The position numbers and the translations under genes are program-made. Under the pieces are notes generated by a model. That model did no database searches and had not been told where the DNA came from. It was given only the letters and a program-made list of their open reading frames with translations. From Chara braunii (lineage: Eukaryota > Streptophyta > Charophyceae > Charales > Characeae), in assembly GCA_003427395.1 (NCBI GenBank), contig BFEA01000111.1, positions 1,861,096 to 1,925,095 on the forward strand: DNA of 64,000 nucleotides, written 5' to 3'. This document shows positions 58,688 through 64,000 of the stretch, one piece after another (position 1 is the first letter of the stretch; every line of letters starts with the position of its first letter).

Positions 58688-60760
58688 TTATTTATTTTTT
58701 TTTTTTTTGTTCGGCCGGACAATAGGCCCCGGAACACTCTCGTGGCCTAGCTCGGTCTCTTTTTAAATGATAATTTAATAAAAATTCAGGTAAAAACCCG
58801 AAGAAATATTTCAACCCACCGGGGCTAAAGCCTTAGGTTGAGTAGCGATAATGAATTAAAGTTGAGCCGGAAATCAATCTTTTATCAAAAGATAACAAAA
58901 GATGATTACCGTAGGATCAACTTGAAGCTAGTCAAGTCACGAGATAAGTTGAAAGACTTGTAACAAAACACATGTTAGTGCCCAAACTATGCTTGAGTGA
59001 GTATGGAATACTCATACCTTTCTGCCTTATCTCTGATGCATGTCTGAATATGTCAGAAATTTCGACAGTATCTCGCCTAAGTAAGGACAGACAGTCAAAT
59101 TTTCAAAGTTCTACAATATTATAAATACTCTTGATTTCAGAAAATTTTGGCAGCGCTTTCCGTAAAAAAAAGTGTCTTTGCATAATCTATATAAGACTGA
59201 ATATGAAATTTGAAAACGATCTTTAGTTTTACAAAGTCAAATTTTATAAAACTCCCTGATTTAGTAAAAATTTAGACAACATCTCCTCTAAAGAAGTAGA
59301 CTTCCCAAATTTATACAAAATCAGATATGGACTCAAGATGAATCTTGAATTCATCCATGACAAAATTTAACTAATTCTTCAGGTTTGTGGAAATTTCGGT
59401 AGCACTCCCTTTAAATATGTGTTTTTTCAAAATTTATACAAAACTAAATACAAATTTTGAAAATAACTTAAGCTTCCCAATATTCAATTTTGTCGAACTC
59501 TCTGATTTAGTACAAATTTTTGTAGCATGGCCAATAGAATAGTGAGTTTTCTATATTTTTACTAAGCCAGATACGAAACTTAGATAAAAGTTGAACTTTG
59601 TAAATAAACATTTGACTAACCTCTTGGATTTGCAGAGTTTTTGTCAATACTTCTCTTAGTAACAAAAGTGTCTTTCAAGTTCCAAAATTTATACAAAGCG
59701 AAATATAAAAAATAAACTTAACTTAAAAAATGTAAAAATTTAACTAACTCTTACAGCTCCAACACTTGGCGATAATCTAAAGCAACTACCTATCAAAGCT
59801 TGAAATTAGAATAAGTAGAGACCACATTCAACCAAATGCAAGTTCATACCACAACAGGTAAGTACCCTAAAAAAAAAATTAAAGTCGCTTCTCACATAAA
59901 TAATTTATTAACTCTCAGTGTGATAAATCCCAATACCCTTGTTTACGCAAACCAAAACCACATTGCTTAACCTTTGCTTTTGTATACACGAACAGAGGTC
60001 ACAACTACTTCTCTCTTCATTAGGCAGTTAACTAGACCAAATTGAAGTCACTTTGTCTAGTCTTGCCAGTGTTTGATATCCAAGTTATAATATTGTTTTG
60101 AACCTTTAATATTTTAAAGACTAAGACTGATCCGAACCGAAGCCACATTGCTCAATCCGTCTTGGGTTACACTAATTATATTCTTAATTAAGTATTTTAT
60201 TCTCATTTGTGGTAAACTATACTAAGACCAAACGGAAACCACATTGTCTGACTAACTTGTTCAATGACAAAAGTATATACATATATAAATAGAAAATCAT
60301 ATTATCTGGTTTTTTATTATGTGCGCAACTTCAGACTTAGTCAAACCGAATCCACGTTGTTTAGTCATTTGTCTAAATCTCTCTTAGAGAAAAAAAAAAT
60401 AAGTAGTTGAATCCGACCGAAGCCACATTACCCAATTCTTAAACCTTTTCGACAAGTAAATCAGCACAAGAACAACAACCAGACTTGACATAAGTTATAT
60501 TGTACAGTTGGGATACGGAACAAAACAGCATAGCATAGCCAGCTAAGTCAAATCGAAGTCAAATTACCTAGTTGCACGGATAACAACTTACAGAGGTATG
60601 ACAATCGAACCTGACCAAAGTCACATTGTCTGACTGCCAAGAAAATTAATCATTACAACAGCTAGGCCTGACCGAACCACAATATCCAGCTGCAAAGAAG
60701 GTAATTTAACAAATATTACAACAACTACACTTGAACGAAGCCATATTAGTTATTTGGTCA
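57492..60760 (-). repeat. LTR D: old, AT-rich relative of LTRs A-C
   Basis: It begins TGTCGAACGCATCC, the inner LTR end seen in A and C, but without a PBS beside it. Homologous blocks follow in order: GTCACGCAGGA (about 57530), GTGGGTGTATCCCCGTCGAGCTACC (about 57683), GGGGCTAAAGCCT (about 58820), repeated ATTTCGGYAG-type segments (59150-59700), and a late array of short palindromes (60031-60760). The right terminus is not found. Lack of a PBS fits a solo LTR or a 3' LTR remnant. Confidence 0.65.
58645..58708. repeat. (TA)n, (TTTA)n and poly-T microsatellite in LTR D
   Basis: About 19 TA units, then three TTTA units, then a T run. Confidence 0.9.
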
Positions 60761-61300
60761 AGTGGTTTACCTTCTACCGCAAGGGGCTCTTGTGAGCATT
60801 TTAGTGGGGATATAAAAAACTTTATGAGGTCATGTCCCTCACATTAGATTTTTTGTCATCTCACCAATTAAAGGTTTGAAAGTCTACCACCCTTCTTTTG
60901 GATCCAAAGGATTAGGTATGATAAACCAACAAGAAAGACTTCAGTCTCTGCAATCTCTCTTCGTTAAAGTGCCCTACAGATTACTCCTACCAAAGGTAAA
61001 TGTCACAACAATTGTCAAGGAAAGGTGGGCAAGACATTTGAAAATTGACATAAACTCAATGAGAAATGTTAAGTTTTTTTAAACATATAAAACAACAATT
61101 AACCAAGTTATTATTTCTACAGTGGCAGATTATTCACCATTGTTCACCCACTAATGATTGACTTATCGGTCACTCAACGTTATAAAAATGTGGTCTAGCA
61201 TTTGCATAGTGTAAAGTTTTGGTGTTTCCTAGTACGAAATTCGGGGAAACCATAAAACACATTTTGAAGCTTGAGATGCTGGGGCCATTACCCGACTTTG
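60761..61300. other. No recognisable feature
   Basis: AT-rich. A 68-codon ORF (60876-61082) has no recognised motif and looks like chance. Confidence 0.4.
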
Positions 61301-61304
61301 GCTC

Positions 61305-61815
61305 AGAAAAATTCGAAGCTACTTAGAAAATGACTACGACAAACTTCAGAATATGAACAAAATTCAGAAAACTACTCAGAACCCCCCCCCATCCATCCCC
61401 CCCCCATCCATCCACTTTACCTACTCCGACAAAACTTACTGCAGCAGAGCCACCATCTCCGCTGCTGCTATGCCCTATTCCCATCCTACCAGCTAGCCCC
61501 CTCACTAGTAGGACACGTGATATCCCACCATTTCCTTTCTGCCTCCCCCTCGTTCTTTTTTGTCATAAAAAGTTGGAGCTACTTAGGAAATGACTACAAC
61601 AAGCTTCAAGAATCAGCAGGATTCACAATCTGACTCGGAAACCCCACCCCCGACTCGGAAACCCTACCCCCGATTCAAAATCCGACTTACTGCAGCAGAG
61701 CCACCATCTCTACTGCTGCTATACCCTATTCCAATCCTACCAACTAGCCCCCTCACTAGTAGCACGCATGATATCCCACCGTCTTCTTCTCCCACTCACC
61801 TCGTTTCTTTTTAGA
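61305..61815. repeat. Imperfect tandem duplication, period about 260 bp
   Basis: Two units (about 61305-61555 and 61566-61815) share GAGCTACTTAG-AAATGACTAC near their starts and CTGCAGCAGAGCCACCATCT and TAGCCCCCTCACTAGTAG further on. The C-rich middle differs. Confidence 0.65.
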
Positions 61816-62690
61816 ATAGACCGCCGGGGTCCTAAAAGAAAGCTATAAAAATCTCGACCTCCCTAACAAACCTTTCCAGAGTTCCTCAAAGTTGTCTTAC
61901 TCCCTGCCGAGCTCTTTCGGGCCTCACGCCCCCCCCTTCAACACAACTCGCCCCAGCTCCGGCTAGCGTCATTCCAACAACAATCCTTGGTTGTCCCGTG
62001 AGATGCCCAACCCAAAGCATCCCCAGATCTCTCTACCAGGCCTCCCGCTCCTTCGTCAATAGGTTACAGGGCAACACCCCAGCACCGACCAGGGTCGTTC
62101 TGGCATCGAACAGTCGCAGATCGCTGAGTATACAACTCCAAAGCAGCCTAGGAAAAGATGATAAAAGCCCCAGAATCCTAAACATTCTCAAGTCCCCCTT
62201 AACGGCCAAGCAAAATAAAATTCAAGCGGTCAAAACTATAAATTAATACCAACTATCCTAAAATCCCCCTCTCAACACGCGGATCGTCGATCCCGGCTTT
62301 CAGCCCTCGTACCAGAACTCAACAGGTCTCATACCCCCTCTGCTAGGGTAACAGGGCACCACAACCCTCCCCAGTACCGACCAACCTAGTTCTGACGAAC
62401 AGGAAGTGCCTTCCTCCCTCGACAATTTCTTTAGCGGCAATCCCCTAAACAGGTGAAGGGTCCACACCCCGGTGCCAACTACGTTGGACGATCTGGTTAT
62501 GTCTTCCACCCTCGGCATAACCCCATGGACCTCAAGCTCCGCCTAGGTCACAGAGCACAGCTCCAGCACCGGTCTATGTCATCCCAGCATCGTCCTCCTG
62601 ACCTACTCACCTTAACCGACATCTCCCGTCTGTTGAAAGTCCCCTTTCATTCTTTTCATCCACCCATTCTAGTTTCCCCCTAAGCAACCA
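61816..62690. repeat. Diverged tandem-like repeats around CAGCACCGACC
   Basis: Related phrases of the form AGGGC-ACACCCCAGCACCGACC recur near 62070, 62350, 62460 and 62555. Spacing is irregular and divergence is high. Confidence 0.35.
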
Positions 62691-64000
62691 TCAACAAAAA
62701 AACACCACCACAACCGTAGATCTTTTCATCGAAAATCAGGAACAAAGTTAAGAATCAATTTGTATCGTCGTTTTGAGAAGTGAAATTTAAAAATGAGATC
62801 AAATAGTAATCAAGGAAATTTAGGTCATGAATTTTTTGCATTCAATTCAGAACGAAATTTCGAAAAGAAGAACTAAATAAGAAGTTGATTCCGATGTCCT
62901 CACAGACTTTCGACTCTGATTTCTTGAACCCTAGTTCAGAAATCGCTCAGACTGAAAATCAAGAATTACTAAACAGAAAAAAACAATCGACAATCAATTA
63001 AGAAGGAAAATCACTCAGACAGTAATCAAGAGATTTTAAGTCAAAAACGAATCGACAATCAAGACAGTAAATGAGGAAGTAAAAAATACAAATTACCGAT
63101 CAAGATCTACTAAAAAATTTGCATCAAAAATGCGACATGTAAGATCATAGACTGGAATTTTCAGAAATCAGAACTGGAAACTTACAACGCGAATCAAAGT
63201 AATCCCGTTTAGTGACTACAACACAAACCATTATACCTCATATGATCAGCGAGAGGGTTTATCCAAAGAAAAGCAAGCTCATCCTGAATATGCAATCATA
63301 AAGGTGAATCAAATCGACCACGACGCCCTCGCACTCCAGATACCCTTGTGACGAAACCGCAGCTGTCGCCGATGCCGCTTTGCCCTTCTTAAAAAAAACG
63401 CGGACTCGATATCGCCCCCAATCCTCCTCCCACTCCACGTGAGGACACGCTCCTCCCTTTCAGCCTGCAACAACCGACCTTCCTCCACAAAACTACGCAG
63501 GCAGAGGAGCAAAGGCAACCCATATGCCAAAAATCTCATGAAGACCCGCCCGCTTTCAAAGACAGTCTTCCCTTCATTAAGCGTGCTGGCCTGCAGCATC
63601 ACTAGATGAAGCGCGAAGCCGGAGATGGCACCCCTGTGCTTTCAAAAGGTAGGCCACACCTAGTCACGCCACGTCATCTCTACCCTCCCACTGTCAAGTC
63701 TCTTGCACCACAGCCCCCACCCGCCCACCGCGTCGCATGACTCTCCGTTGACTCCCATGTCGCGCCGCGTCCGCTCCAATAGTGCTCGAGCGGGGGCACA
63801 ACGCTCCTGGTCACACTGCGCCCCAATAACTCGCCAGTGGAGATCGTTTCTAATGAGTGGGTAGTGCCCGGTTTGGTGGTGGGCTGACGGATGGATGTGG
63901 AGCGGAGTGGGGGTAGGGTTGGGAGTGGGTTGAGATCTGTGGGGGTAATCTGATTGGTGCTGAGCCTAGGGTGTTTGTTGCAAGGTGGGGGGGTTGGCTA
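62691..64000. other. No supportable gene
   Basis: AT-rich to about 63300, then GC-richer. A 97-codon minus-strand ORF (63309-63602) has a short hydrophobic stretch (FLAYGLPLLLCL), and AAAAGGTAGG at about 63640 could be a donor-like site, but I recognise no family. Confidence 0.4.

Noticed and set aside
63309-63602. Host gene exon on the minus strand
   Set aside because: 97 codons, no recognised family and no convincing splice signals on that strand.

Overview
The window is eukaryotic repeat DNA. I find no host protein gene I can support. Coding capacity comes from plant-type Ty3/gypsy LTR retrotransposons and a plant-type L1-like LINE. A streptophyte genome rich in large retroelements, possibly a charophycean alga such as Chara, is my inference from memory of similar proteins; nothing here proves it. 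Scattered Ns, an N gap and a retained library adapter show a short-read draft assembly.

Layout. (1) 1-18753: Ty3/gypsy element 1, minus strand, left LTR outside the window. Reading right to left: 5' LTR 'A' (11650-18753), a tRNA-Asp-type primer-binding site, gag, protease, RT-RNase H, integrase, a long extra ORF after integrase, and a noncoding 3' region. (2) 18754-45506: element 2, same family and strand: 3' LTR 'B' (18754-26387), 3' region, post-integrase ORF, integrase, RT-RNase H, protease, gag, PBS, and 5' LTR 'C' (38428-about 45506, cut short). B lacks about 420 bp at its left edge and abuts the outer end of A, which suggests element 1 inserted into B. (3) 45507-48500: unassigned, with a poly-A/poly-T pair. 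(4) 48502-55750: decayed LINE, plus strand, with ORF1, an unrecognised middle ORF, endonuclease, RT, zinc-binding tail and poly(A). (5) 55750-57491: a tRNA-related SINE-like unit and two short foldback elements. (6) 57492-about 60760: old, AT-rich relative 'D' of the same LTR. (7) 60760-64000: low-complexity and diverged repeats.

How it works together. Intact, the Ty3 family would be about 28 kb (LTRs of 7-8 kb, internal part about 12 kb). Both copies keep a UUUUUUA heptamer where the protease frame passes to the RT frame by -1, and a splice-acceptor-like site just before the post-integrase ORF. That ORF looks like a second Gag: capsid-like N-terminus, coiled coil and a zinc knuckle lacking its histidine. 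The LTRs carry an array of short hairpins whose loop core is constant while the stems change in a paired way between units; this is the observation I find most worth following. All copies have stops and frameshifts, so none looks autonomous today.

Assembly cautions: B and C share a nearly identical 3.4-kb block including the same Ns at constant offset, and a Tn5 mosaic-end junction with a 124-bp false duplication sits inside element 2 pol.
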